Shown: piece by piece, positions 7,590 to 14,326 of the stretch | Layout of the letters: every line of letters starts with the position of its first letter | How positions within the stretch are numbered: position 1 is the stretch's first letter | Source: JBBQSF01 sp038214085 | GTDB lineage: Bacteria > Bacteroidota > Bacteroidia > Bacteroidales > CG2-30-32-10 | Assembly (NCBI GenBank): GCA_038214085.1 | Contig: JBBQSF010000064.1 | Coordinates: 1-16,402, forward strand | Length of the DNA stretch: 16,402 nucleotides | Direction: 5' to 3' | The notes under the pieces: model-generated | What the model was told of the DNA's origin: nothing | The model's database searches: none | What the model saw: only the letters and a program-made list of their open reading frames with translations | Made by a program: the position numbers and the translations under genes

Positions 7590-8126
7590 TTAATTTTTAA
7601 TCCAATTCAGAATTTTATCAGATTCAGGACTTTCTTTTGGAGGCACCATATCTATGAGTTTTCCGGTTTCATCTATCATGAATTTTTGGAAATTCCATGT
7701 TACCGGCGCATCCATAACTCCATTTTGATCTTTATTTGTTAGCCATTTATACAATGGATCTATATCTTTTCCCTTTACTGAAATTTTACTCATCATCTGA
7801 AAACTGACACCATAATTTTTTGTGCAGAAATCTTGAATTTCTTCGTTGGTGCCGGGTTCCTGTGATAAAAAATTGTTTGCCGGAAATCCAATAATGGTAA
7901 ACTTATCGCCTCCATATTCTTTGAATAATTTTTCAAGTTCCTTGTATTGGGGCGTTAACCCGCATTTACTGGCCGTATTTACAACAAGAACTTTCTTTCC
8001 TTTTAATGTTGAGAGATCGAAGTCCTTTCCATCAATTGACTTAACCTTAAAATCATAAAATGATGTCTGAGCATGTATTGATGATGTTGCCAATATTACC
8101 ATACTTGCAATAATATATTTTTTCAT
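7590..8126 (-). CDS. Exported cysteine glutathione peroxidase (probably thioredoxin-type)
   Basis: A 178-aa thioredoxin-fold peroxidase reducing H2O2 or organic hydroperoxides. Residues 1-19 form a signal peptide (MKKYIIASMVILATSSIHA, cleavage before Gln20), which places it in the periplasm. The peroxidatic residue is Cys55 (NTASKCGLTPQY), a Cys homologue rather than selenocysteine. The other tetrad residues are Gln89 (LSQEPGTNEE), Trp144 and Asn145 (TWNFQKF). Cys101 (IQDFCTKNYG) is at the position of the resolving cysteine of two-Cys glutathione peroxidases, so a thioredoxin-like reductant is more likely than glutathione. The usual FPCNQF is FPANNF here. It ends 7 nt from the shared hairpin, and a -7 element lies at 8150-8157. 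Confidence 0.93.
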   Translation of the reverse strand: MKKYIIASMVILATSSIHAQTSFYDFKVKSIDGKDFDLSTLKGKKVLVVNTASKCGLTPQYKELEKLFKEYGGDKFTIIGFPANNFLSQEPGTNEEIQDFCTKNYGVSFQMMSKISVKGKDIDPLYKWLTNKDQNGVMDAPVTWNFQKFMIDETGKLIDMVPPKESPESDKILNWIKN

Positions 8127-8149
8127 ATACTTAATGTTTTAATTTTAAG

Positions 8150-8157
8150 CAAAGGTA
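8150..8157 (-). promoter_or_regulatory. -7 element of the glutathione peroxidase gene
   Basis: TACCTTTG on the minus strand is an exact TAnnTTTG match, giving a leader of about 20 nt before ATG 8126. No convincing -33 TTTG at 19-21 nt upstream. Confidence 0.5.
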
Positions 8158-8206
8158 TGAAAAATATTTTATTTAGAATAATTCTATATAGTATTTTTTG
8201 AAGCAA

Positions 8207-9463
8207 TTAATTTTTGGCGTTCAATATATCTTCTGCAGTCATGTATCCGTGGGCAGTTGCGTATATAATTGATCGTGTATGACCAGAACAATCGCCAATA
8301 AACTTCAGATTAGGAAATAATTTATTATTTAGAAGATTTGAATAAAATTTAATTTCAGGAGCGTAAACAAGATTGTCAGGGTTTGAAATGCCTGGGATTA
8401 CTTTGTTAAGGTGTTCAATAAAATCGATAATACTTTCTATGATTCTTCGCGGAAAAGCAAGATTTATATCTCCCAAAATAAATTTGTCTTTGTCAAGAGT
8501 AGGCAATACACGGTTTAGGTTTTTTGTGCGTTTAGATTCTTTAAAATGCGAATACGTTTGAAGAATTACTTTTCCTTGTCCGGCTAATAAATTCGACATT
8601 TTTGCGATATATGAACCATAACCGGTTGGGTCGTTAAATGGCTCAGTTAGCTGAATGGTAACAAGTATTGCAAAGTTGGTATTCTTGCTTTTTTCTCTGA
8701 GCTTTGAATGACCATTAACAGTAGTAAAATCGCCATAATTTTCAAGTACTACAAAACCTGAAGGATTGTTGCAAAATGTACGTACACTATATCCTGTGCG
8801 GCTTTTATATTTTACTTTAAATTCGTACATTTCGCGGTTGATATCGTCAACAATATGGTTGGGCAGCTCGAAGCGAATTCCAAGATCTACCTTGGTATTA
8901 TCAAGAATAAGTTCAGGAAAAGATTTAATAATTGTTTTTACCAGTGGATGTCCGCTTCTGCCAACGCCAACTACGCAATAATCAAAATTTTCGGAATCAT
9001 TAATTCTAATTTGTTCATTGGATTTTTCAATCGAAGTAACGTTGTAATTATAATGAAAATGTATGTTTTTATGCGAACTGAAGTTTTCGTAAATACTGTA
9101 GAGAACTTCTTTCAATTGGTCGGTTCCGATATGGTAGAAATCGGCTGTAATCGGTTGAAAACCTTTATCGTAGAATTTTTTAAAATAATCTGTAGCCCCA
9201 AATGAACATCCTGTTTCAACATTCTGATGGTCGGTATGGTTGATGTAGAAGTCAACCAATTTTTTTTGAAGAAGGGTATCAATTTCAATATCACCGCCCA
9301 TATCCTTTGATACGAATAATTTTCCATCAGCCCGTATTCCAGAAATGCTTGAAGAATAAATGTCTTTACTTTTTTCAAAGACATGTATCTCGTGTTCAGA
9401 ATCCTTTATGCGTTCAATAAAACCTATGGCAGCTGCGCCAAATCCTACAATAGCAATTTTCAT
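8207..9463 (-). CDS. FAD-dependent dehydrogenase, COG2509-like
   Basis: A 418-aa flavoprotein with an N-terminal Rossmann dinucleotide-binding motif (IAVGFGAAAIG-type: MKIAIVGFGAAAIGFIERI, residues 1-19) followed by an acidic strand end HVFEKS. Further landmarks are VVGVGRSGHP in the middle, YSVRTFCNNPSGFVV (the FC..P.G pattern of COG2509 uncharacterised FAD dehydrogenases) and a C-terminal FAD-site GDCSGHTRSIIYATAHG. No transmembrane segment is seen. The substrate is unknown. It starts at ATG 9463. It is separated from the peroxidase by 80 bp, which holds that gene's promoter, so the two are probably independent. The next gene upstream is the accessory BRO-N gene. A geranylgeranyl-reductase-like or other oxidoreductase activity cannot be excluded. 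Confidence 0.8.
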   Translation of the reverse strand: MKIAIVGFGAAAIGFIERIKDSEHEIHVFEKSKDIYSSSISGIRADGKLFVSKDMGGDIEIDTLLQKKLVDFYINHTDHQNVETGCSFGATDYFKKFYDKGFQPITADFYHIGTDQLKEVLYSIYENFSSHKNIHFHYNYNVTSIEKSNEQIRINDSENFDYCVVGVGRSGHPLVKTIIKSFPELILDNTKVDLGIRFELPNHIVDDINREMYEFKVKYKSRTGYSVRTFCNNPSGFVVLENYGDFTTVNGHSKLREKSKNTNFAILVTIQLTEPFNDPTGYGSYIAKMSNLLAGQGKVILQTYSHFKESKRTKNLNRVLPTLDKDKFILGDINLAFPRRIIESIIDFIEHLNKVIPGISNPDNLVYAPEIKFYSNLLNNKLFPNLKFIGDCSGHTRSIIYATAHGYMTAEDILNAKN

Positions 9464-9531
9464 ATTTTTTGGGTTTTAAAATAAATTATATATTCTTATC
9501 AACTTTGCTTAATTCAATTTACAAACATGAC

Positions 9532-9555
9532 TGTCGCAGGCAAGTGCAACTTTTT
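9532..9555. repeat. Copy 1 of an imperfect direct repeat bracketing the BRO-N gene
   Basis: TGTCGCAG (9532-9539), 7 nt, CAACTTTTT (9547-9555). The same two blocks in the same order, separated by 2 nt, recur at 10530-10548 on the other side of the gene. Starts are 998 bp apart. Confidence 0.5.
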
Positions 9556-9591
9556 GGTTAACAAATTTATTTAAATAAAATTCATTTGGTG

Positions 9592-10443
9592 TCAATTAAT
9601 TTGTTTTTCTTCTTTGTCTGGATTATCAATTTGTATTATTTTTTTTGCATTTAGTTTTGTAATTACTTTTTTGCCAGTAGTTTTTTCTAATTGCAAACGT
9701 GCAGCTCTTGCCACTTTTCCACCTTTTTTAGCAACCACTTTGTTTTCATCAAATGTTTTCGGTTGCTTATCTTTTGATATTTCTGTTGTTGATGCTTCTG
9801 CAAGCATATTTAAAACCAATTCCAAATTGGTCATGTGGTCGCGCAGATTTTCTTTTTTTAAATTTTTAAAAGCTTTGTATTGCTTGGTGGAAAGGTCGCT
9901 CCATGCTTTTGAAATGTCATCGGTAAGAGTTGCAAATTCTTGTCCTTTTTTTACGCCACGGTTTTCCCATTCATCAGTAAGTTCTTTTCTGATTTCAATA
10001 CTTTTCAGGCGTTGGTTAATCCAATCTTTGCTGTAACCCTTCTTTAAATATGTTTCCATCAATCTGTCAATTCCAATCTCAGGGTCTTCAATTTCATCAA
10101 TTCGTTCACGAGCAACTTTTGCAATCCATAACTTAAATGGTTCTGCTTTTGGCGATGGAATTGATTGAATTAAACGAAAAAGTGATTCTGTATCTGCAAC
10201 ATCGGTTAAATACATTTTGCCGTCAGCAGAGCGCATTTTCAGTTGGTTACAATTTGTAACCAACTCACTACCTTCCTTTGATAGCCTGTGTTTTAAAACT
10301 TTCCAGTAATTATTTGGATTTGTGCTATCGGTTAAAACACTTATTACATCGACAATAGAAAAAAACCATTTCTCTTTTTCATCATTCCAAAGGGTTCTGA
10401 CTTGCTTTTGTTCAAAAAGTTTTATTGAGTTTTCTTTCGTCAT
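9592..10443 (-). CDS. BRO-N / DinD-like prophage-antirepressor family protein
   Basis: A 283-aa protein. Residues about 8-115 fit a Bro-N domain (QVRTLWNDEKEKWFFSIVDV, a LYLTDVADTESLF-like segment and PKAEPFKLWIAKVARERIDE). The C-terminal half (KNLRDHMTNLELVLNMLAEASTTEI and GGKVARAARLQLEKTTGKKV) has the layout of E. coli DinD (DHMGSTELAAN and a later helix plus G-rich segment). Such proteins are common on phages, plasmids and in restriction-modification islands. The biochemical role is not known; in E. coli, DinD is SOS-induced and modulates RecA. No exact -7 element is visible directly upstream. The element at 10745-10752 could serve it, with a leader of about 300 nt. A hairpin at 10490-10510 might be an operator. 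It is bracketed by direct repeats and is probably horizontally acquired. Confidence 0.8.
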   Translation of the reverse strand: MTKENSIKLFEQKQVRTLWNDEKEKWFFSIVDVISVLTDSTNPNNYWKVLKHRLSKEGSELVTNCNQLKMRSADGKMYLTDVADTESLFRLIQSIPSPKAEPFKLWIAKVARERIDEIEDPEIGIDRLMETYLKKGYSKDWINQRLKSIEIRKELTDEWENRGVKKGQEFATLTDDISKAWSDLSTKQYKAFKNLKKENLRDHMTNLELVLNMLAEASTTEISKDKQPKTFDENKVVAKKGGKVARAARLQLEKTTGKKVITKLNAKKIIQIDNPDKEEKQIN

Positions 10444-10489
10444 TTATGAATTATAAGTTGATTTTTTGAAGCTATTATTGAACTTCGAA

Positions 10490-10510
10490 GCATATTAATA
10501 ATTTATATGC
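10490..10510. repeat. 21-bp inverted repeat upstream of the BRO-N gene
   Basis: Arms GCATAT and ATATGC are perfect inverses around 9 nt, 47 bp before the BRO-N ATG. It could be an operator or a chance AT-rich palindrome; no factor can be named. Confidence 0.25.
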
Positions 10511-10529
10511 TCCAATAGAAATTATATTT

Positions 10530-10548
10530 TGTCGCAGACCAACTTTTT
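10530..10548. repeat. Copy 2 of the imperfect direct repeat
   Basis: TGTCGCAG (10530-10537), 2 nt, CAACTTTTT (10540-10548), in the same orientation as 9532-9555. Sequence outside the two blocks does not match between copies. Confidence 0.5.
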
Positions 10549-10681
10549 AGTAATCTGAGATCATTCTACGAAGTAATGTTATAGGGTAGTTATAGAAAAA
10601 CCAAATTCTTCGAAATTTTTATATCATAATTTATTTTCATCCTTTTCCTTTTTAGTTTATATGATTCTTGTTTTTCCAATT

Positions 10682-10714
10682 TCAGATTTTTCCTATCCAG
10701 TTTAATGTTGGCAT
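10682..10714 (-). pseudogene. N-terminal remnant of a type III-like DNA methyltransferase
   Basis: ATG at 10714 opens a frame reading MPTLNWIGKI and then TGA (10684-10682). MPTLNWIGK is, from memory, the recurrent N-terminus of a site-specific DNA methyltransferase family found with type III-like restriction-modification systems, where it usually continues as E/D-x-V-V/I-N-H-H. Nothing after the stop resembles that continuation in any of the three minus frames down to the BRO-N gene. An exact -7 element lies 30 nt before the ATG, as expected for a true gene start. I infer that promoter and first codons survived a deletion. The match is short, so chance similarity is possible. Confidence 0.45.
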
Positions 10715-10744
10715 TAATGCTGTTTATTTATTTTACTCTGATGT

Positions 10745-10752
10745 CAAAGATA
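10745..10752 (-). promoter_or_regulatory. -7 promoter element before the methyltransferase remnant
   Basis: TATCTTTG on the minus strand matches TAnnTTTG exactly. A -33 TTTG is not obvious at 19-21 nt. It lies downstream of the TIGR02757 stop and points at the remnant ATG (10714), and beyond it at the BRO-N gene. Confidence 0.45.
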
Positions 10753-10794
10753 GAAAAATATTGACATAAACGGGAGCATTTTAATTCCAAAAAA

Positions 10795-11556
10795 CTATTC
10801 AAACACCCCCATTCCAAACAAAGCAAAATCATATTTAACCGGATCCGAAGCATCAAATTTTCTGAGGTTTTCTGTAAGTTCTTCCACTGCTTTCCAATCA
10901 TTTTGCTTGCGAGATAAAAGTCCAAATTTTCTTGCATTATTTCCCGAATGCACATCCAGCGGACAGAGTAGGGCCGAAAGTGGTATTTGTTTCCATAAGC
11001 CAAAATCTACGCCTTTGTTATCATTTCTTACCATCCATCGCAAAAACATGTTAATACGTTTGCAAGCGGAGTTTTTAGTGGGATCGGAAATGTGCTTTTC
11101 TGTTCGAAGAAAATGAATGGGTTCGAAAAACACTTTTCTGAAATGAGCTATAGCACTTTTTACTTTGAAATCTTCAAAAAAACCATAATTAAAAACACTT
11201 TCCAGTCCACCATGGTTTAGATAAATATTTTTCAGCGAATGTAAAAAGAACATGCAGTCTTCCCCGTTAAACGTACGATGGACAAAGTTATTAAACCTTA
11301 CAAATTCCTTTTCATTAGCATTTAAAATAAAATTAATTGGATCGCCTTCCAATAATTCAATTAACTTTTGTGCATTTTTAATGATAACCGGACGTTGTCC
11401 CCATGAAATGGAAGCCGATAAAAAAGCAGCAATTTCAATATCTTCTTTTTTGCAGAATTTATGCGGAATGCTTACTGGATCCAAAGCAATGAATTCTTTT
11501 GAATTGTATGATTCGTATTTATAATCAAGAATTTTTTTTAATTCACTGTAGTTCAT
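10795..11556 (-). CDS. TIGR02757 / DUF2400 family protein, possible HhH-GPD-like fold
   Basis: A 253-aa, soluble-looking, mostly helical protein of the family TIGR02757 (DUF2400), recognised by the internal IAAFLSASISWGQRPVII segment near residue 43 and by NMFLRWMVRNDNKGVDFGLW in the middle. The later segment SALLCPLDVHSGNNARKFGL has Asp201-Val-His203 and resembles the P-x-D-x-H stretch of HhH-GPD DNA glycosylases, where the Asp is catalytic. The typical hairpin L-P-G-V-G-x-K is not visible about 18 residues before it, so a base-excision activity is only a hypothesis. Its ATG lies 8 nt after the U-run of the terminator of the upstream oxidoreductase operon. No promoter of its own is visible, so its expression may depend on read-through or an unseen promoter. 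Confidence 0.85.
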   Translation of the reverse strand: MNYSELKKILDYKYESYNSKEFIALDPVSIPHKFCKKEDIEIAAFLSASISWGQRPVIIKNAQKLIELLEGDPINFILNANEKEFVRFNNFVHRTFNGEDCMFFLHSLKNIYLNHGGLESVFNYGFFEDFKVKSAIAHFRKVFFEPIHFLRTEKHISDPTKNSACKRINMFLRWMVRNDNKGVDFGLWKQIPLSALLCPLDVHSGNNARKFGLLSRKQNDWKAVEELTENLRKFDASDPVKYDFALFGMGVFE

Positions 11557-11564
11557 GAGTTGGC

Positions 11565-11596
11565 AAAAAAAAGACCTCCCTTATATGGAAGGTCTT
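11565..11596 (-). terminator. Intrinsic terminator of the 2-oxoacid oxidoreductase operon
   Basis: AAGACCT (11571-11577) and AGGTCTT (11590-11596) pair, with further CC/GG pairing around a single bulged A and an AU-rich loop. On the minus strand the stem is followed by a run of U (11572-11565). It lies 19 nt after the gamma-subunit stop. Confidence 0.8.
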
Positions 11597-11615
11597 ATGT
11601 TTTAATTAAATTAAC

Positions 11616-12170
11616 TTAGTTGAGAATTTGTATTCCTTGTATTATTTCTTTGCCAATTTCAACAGCTTTAACATTTTCGGGAATCATTCCGTGATGCCTT
11701 GTTGGCAATGATTTCTCTAGACCTTTTTGAATGAATTCAGATGAAATGATAGGTTTCACTTTTAAATATCCGCCAAGAACCATCATATTAAAAACTTTCA
11801 GGATTCCGAGCTTGGCAGCTTCGTCGTTTGCGTCAATACGATAAATGTTGATATCCTTACGACATGGGTGTTTGGTAATTCCGTTTCCATCGTAAATAAG
11901 GCATCCACCTGGTTTTACAGAACTTTCAAATTTATCCATTGATTGTTGGTTAAGGATAATTGCGGTATCGTAAGCTGTAAGAATTGGTGAGCTGATTCTT
12001 TCATCACTTATGATCACCGTTACATTTGCAGTACCGCCTCTCATTTCGGGGCCGTATGATGGCATCCACGAAACTTCTTTATTTTGCATTATGCCGGAAT
12101 AAGCGAGAATTTTCCCCATGGAAAGAACGCCTTGTCCACCAAAACCTGCTATGATTATTTCTTCAGTCAT
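11616..12170 (-). CDS. 2-oxoacid:ferredoxin oxidoreductase, gamma subunit
   Basis: The 184-aa gamma domain (POR/KOR/VOR gamma superfamily) of a CoA-dependent 2-oxoacid decarboxylating oxidoreductase; in these enzymes this domain helps bind CoA. Diagnostic segments are IIIAGFGGQGVLSMGK (residues 5-20) and SWMPSYGPEMRGGTANVTV (about 34-52), which are highly conserved in the family. It is the last of four genes in the order delta, alpha, beta, gamma and starts 44 nt after the beta stop. No Shine-Dalgarno sequence is seen before its ATG, unlike the first and third genes of the operon. The operon ends at the terminator 19 nt downstream. Substrate (branched-chain 2-oxoacid or 2-oxoglutarate) cannot be read from this subunit. 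Confidence 0.93.
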   Translation of the reverse strand: MTEEIIIAGFGGQGVLSMGKILAYSGIMQNKEVSWMPSYGPEMRGGTANVTVIISDERISSPILTAYDTAIILNQQSMDKFESSVKPGGCLIYDGNGITKHPCRKDINIYRIDANDEAAKLGILKVFNMMVLGGYLKVKPIISSEFIQKGLEKSLPTRHHGMIPENVKAVEIGKEIIQGIQILN

Positions 12171-12214
12171 TTTATTTAAGGTATAAATTGTTAATTAGGA
12201 TATTTTTAATTTTC

Positions 12215-12985
12215 TTATTCAACTGCAGGAACTTTAATATCGCCCAAAGGATAGAACGGAAACATATTTTCTTCCATCCATTTGTTTGATTGAACCGGAG
12301 TCATTTTCCAACCTGAATTGCAATTTGAAACTATTTCAACAAACGATACTCCTTTATTGAGTTTCTGGTTCTCAAATGCTTTGCGAAGAGCTTTTTTGCA
12401 TTTGCGAACATTTCCAGGAGTATGAACAGCCTGACGGGTTACATAGTATGTTCCGGGCAATTGTGCAACAAGTTCCGTCATTTTTAATGGATTCCCCATC
12501 ATTTCAACATCACGGCCGTAAGGGCATGTAGAAGCCTTCATTCCGGGAAGTGTTGTTGGAGCCATCTGGCCACCGGTCATTCCATAAATTCCGTTGTTGA
12601 TAAAAATCATGGTAATGTTTTCACCACGGTTGCATGCATGAATGGTTTCCGCAGTACCAATAGCTGCAAGATCTCCATCGCCCTGATATGTAAACACAAA
12701 CTGGTCGGGATTTAATCTTTTTACAGCCGTTGCAAGGGCAGGAGCCCTACCATGCGCAGCCTGTTGCATATCTATATCCATGAATTCGTAAGCAAGAACC
12801 GAACAACCTACAGGAGCTATTCCAATAGTTTGTGAAACAATTCCCATTTCTTCGATTACTTCAAGCACTAAACGGTGTGCAGTTCCATGACCGCAGCCTG
12901 GGCAATAACTCAATGGCTTATCAGTAAAGAGTTTTGTTTTAGTATAGACTAAATTTTCGGGTTTTATAATTTCTTCTCTTGTCAT
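12215..12985 (-). CDS. 2-oxoacid:ferredoxin oxidoreductase, beta subunit (TPP-binding)
   Basis: The 256-aa subunit binding thiamine diphosphate. SYCPGCGHGTAHR (Cys28 and Cys31) is the family N-terminal signature. GDGDLAAIGTAE (102-113) with INNGIYGMTGGQ (Asn130-Asn131) is the Mg-TPP motif. The NNGIYGMTGGQ and AHGRAPALATAVKR stretches are the form found in four-subunit KOR/VOR enzymes. Its ATG is preceded by AGGAGG, spaced 7 nt, embedded in the final codons of the alpha gene; the alpha stop lies 3 nt before this ATG. Coupled translation with alpha is likely, which fits a stoichiometric complex. Confidence 0.95.
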   Translation of the reverse strand: MTREEIIKPENLVYTKTKLFTDKPLSYCPGCGHGTAHRLVLEVIEEMGIVSQTIGIAPVGCSVLAYEFMDIDMQQAAHGRAPALATAVKRLNPDQFVFTYQGDGDLAAIGTAETIHACNRGENITMIFINNGIYGMTGGQMAPTTLPGMKASTCPYGRDVEMMGNPLKMTELVAQLPGTYYVTRQAVHTPGNVRKCKKALRKAFENQKLNKGVSFVEIVSNCNSGWKMTPVQSNKWMEENMFPFYPLGDIKVPAVE

Positions 12986-12988
12986 TTT

Positions 12989-14071
12989 TTAACCTCCTAT
13001 TATTTGTTTTTCCAATGCTTCCAATACGCCTTCCGGAGTCGGAATTATTCCGCCTGTGCGACCATAATGTTCTACTTTGTTTTTCCCAAGAATTGCAAGT
13101 TGCACATCTTCGATCATTTGCCCAAGGTTCATCTCAACTACAAGCATACCTTTAACTTTTCCTGCATATTTTGCAATTTCTTTTTTCGGGAAAGGGAAAA
13201 GAGTAATTGGACGAAATAAACCAATTTTATATCCTTTTGCTCTGCCCATATCAATTGCTTTCTGACAAATACGCGCACTTGAGCCAAAAGCTACAAACAA
13301 ATACTCAGCATCGTCGCATGAGATTTCTTCATAACGAACTTCGTTTTCTTCCATTTTTTTGTATTTGGCTCCTAGCTTGTTAACATGCTTCTCTTGTTTG
13401 GAAGAATCAAGGTCAAGCGATGTAATTATATTTCTTTCGCGGTCTGGAGTCTTTCCGGTGGTTGCCCAAGGTGAGATTTTACAAATTTCTTCGTGGGTCC
13501 AGCGGGGAACTTGTTCGTCAATTTCAACTTTTTCCATCATTTGCCCGATAATTCCATCTGACAAGATCATTATTGGATTGCGGTATTTAAAAGCAAGATC
13601 GAAACCTAGTTTTATAAAATCATACATTTCCTGAACTGATGCAGGAGCAAGAACGAGTAACCTGTAATCGCCATGTCCACCGCCTTTGGTAGCTTGAAAA
13701 TAATCACATTGCGAAGGCTGAATAGTGCCAAGGCCGGGGCCTCCGCGAACAACATTAACAATTACGCAAGGTAGTTCAGCTCCTGCCATATACGAGATTC
13801 CTTCCATTTTAAGGCTTATTCCGGGGCTTGATGAAGAAGTCATAACTCTTTTGCCGCATGAAGCGCCACCATATACCATATTGATGGCTGCAACTTCGCT
13901 TTCGGCTTGCAATACAACCATACCAGTTCTTTCATGTGGTTTTTGAGCAAAAAGATATTCTATTATTTCTGTCTGGGGAGTTATAGGGTACCCAAAATAG
14001 CCATCGGCACCGGCACGGATAGCAGCTTCTGCTACTGCTTCGTTACCTTTCATTAATCTTAATTCTTTCAT
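12989..14071 (-). CDS. vorB: 2-oxoacid:ferredoxin oxidoreductase, alpha subunit (VorB/KorA type)
   Basis: A 360-aa alpha subunit with the pyrimidine-binding N-domain: FGYPITPQTEIIEYL (about 26-40), LQAESEVAAINMVYGGA, SSSSPGISLKMEGISYMAGAE and RGGPGLGTIQPSQCDY. The C-terminal transketolase-like domain II is KIGLFRPITLFPFP. Homologues in Bacteroidota are usually named 3-methyl-2-oxobutanoate dehydrogenase subunit VorB, and the same architecture serves 2-oxoglutarate in KorA, so the symbol follows convention rather than proven specificity. The reaction is 2-oxoacid + CoA + oxidised ferredoxin to acyl-CoA + CO2 + reduced ferredoxin, reversible in anaerobes. It lies 24 nt after the ferredoxin gene and 3 nt before beta. 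A nearby aminotransferase would supply oxoacids. Confidence 0.93.
   Translation of the reverse strand: MKELRLMKGNEAVAEAAIRAGADGYFGYPITPQTEIIEYLFAQKPHERTGMVVLQAESEVAAINMVYGGASCGKRVMTSSSSPGISLKMEGISYMAGAELPCVIVNVVRGGPGLGTIQPSQCDYFQATKGGGHGDYRLLVLAPASVQEMYDFIKLGFDLAFKYRNPIMILSDGIIGQMMEKVEIDEQVPRWTHEEICKISPWATTGKTPDRERNIITSLDLDSSKQEKHVNKLGAKYKKMEENEVRYEEISCDDAEYLFVAFGSSARICQKAIDMGRAKGYKIGLFRPITLFPFPKKEIAKYAGKVKGMLVVEMNLGQMIEDVQLAILGKNKVEHYGRTGGIIPTPEGVLEALEKQIIGG
12993..12998 (-). promoter_or_regulatory. Strong Shine-Dalgarno site for the beta subunit
   Basis: AGGAGG on the minus strand, 7 nt before the beta ATG (12985), overlapping the last codons (Ile-Gly-Gly) of the alpha gene. Bacteroidota rarely use such strong sites. 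Confidence 0.7.
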
Positions 14072-14095
14072 TGTATTGAAGAGTTTTTATAAATA

Positions 14096-14317
14096 TTAGA
14101 TTTTTACTCTGTAAACTGTGATAACTCCGTCGGGGCATACCACTGCGCAATTGGTACAGCCTGTACAATTATCATTAATAGGTTCGGCATAATGATAGCC
14201 TTTTCCGTTAACAGGTTTCGCCATTGCAATTACAGCCTCGGGGCACACGCCAACGCATACTTCACAACCCTTGCAGCGTTCGATATCTACAACAATTGCT
14301 CCTTTTACTTTTGCCAT
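14096..14317 (-). CDS. 2-oxoacid:ferredoxin oxidoreductase, delta (2x[4Fe-4S] ferredoxin) subunit
   Basis: A 73-aa bacterial-type ferredoxin. Two complete CxxCxxCxxxCP motifs are present: Cys15-18-21-25 (RCKGCEVCVGVCP) and Cys51-54-57-61 (CTGCTNCAVVCP), each ligating one [4Fe-4S] cluster with the remote fourth cysteine swapped between clusters. In four-subunit enzymes this polypeptide carries electrons from the TPP/FeS core to external ferredoxin. It heads the operon. AAGGAG at 14327-14332 lies 9 nt before its ATG, and a -7 element lies at 14376-14383. The 24-nt gap to alpha supports co-transcription. Confidence 0.95.
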   Translation of the reverse strand: MAKVKGAIVVDIERCKGCEVCVGVCPEAVIAMAKPVNGKGYHYAEPINDNCTGCTNCAVVCPDGVITVYRVKI

Positions 14318-14326
14318 TGATTATTC

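Larger units (their letters stand above)
10444..10794. other. 351-bp gene-free stretch with remnant and regulatory-looking elements
   Basis: No intact gene lies here. Reading from the TIGR02757 stop towards the BRO-N gene, the minus strand holds a -7 element (10752-10745), a 10-codon methyltransferase-like start (10714-10682), AT-rich sequence with stops in all frames apart from short runs, copy 2 of the direct repeat (10530-10548), and an AT-rich inverted repeat GCATAT / ATATGC (10490-10495 and 10505-10510). It looks like a deletion scar. Confidence 0.6.

Noticed and set aside
9532..9562. Integron attC site at the direct repeat
   Set aside because: No GTTRRRY / RYYYAAC core pair and no integrase in the window.
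9566..9579. 14-bp palindrome TTTATTTAAATAAA after the BRO-N gene as a terminator
   Set aside because: Pure A/T with no stable stem; expected often by chance in such AT-rich spacers.
10590..10728. Lysine-rich minus frame of about 45 codons overlapping the methyltransferase remnant
   Set aside because: No plausible start codon and low-complexity content; it reads like AT-rich noncoding sequence.
10728..11003. 91-aa minus-strand reading frame overlapping the end of the TIGR02757 gene
   Set aside because: It is an out-of-frame shadow of that gene with no family resemblance.
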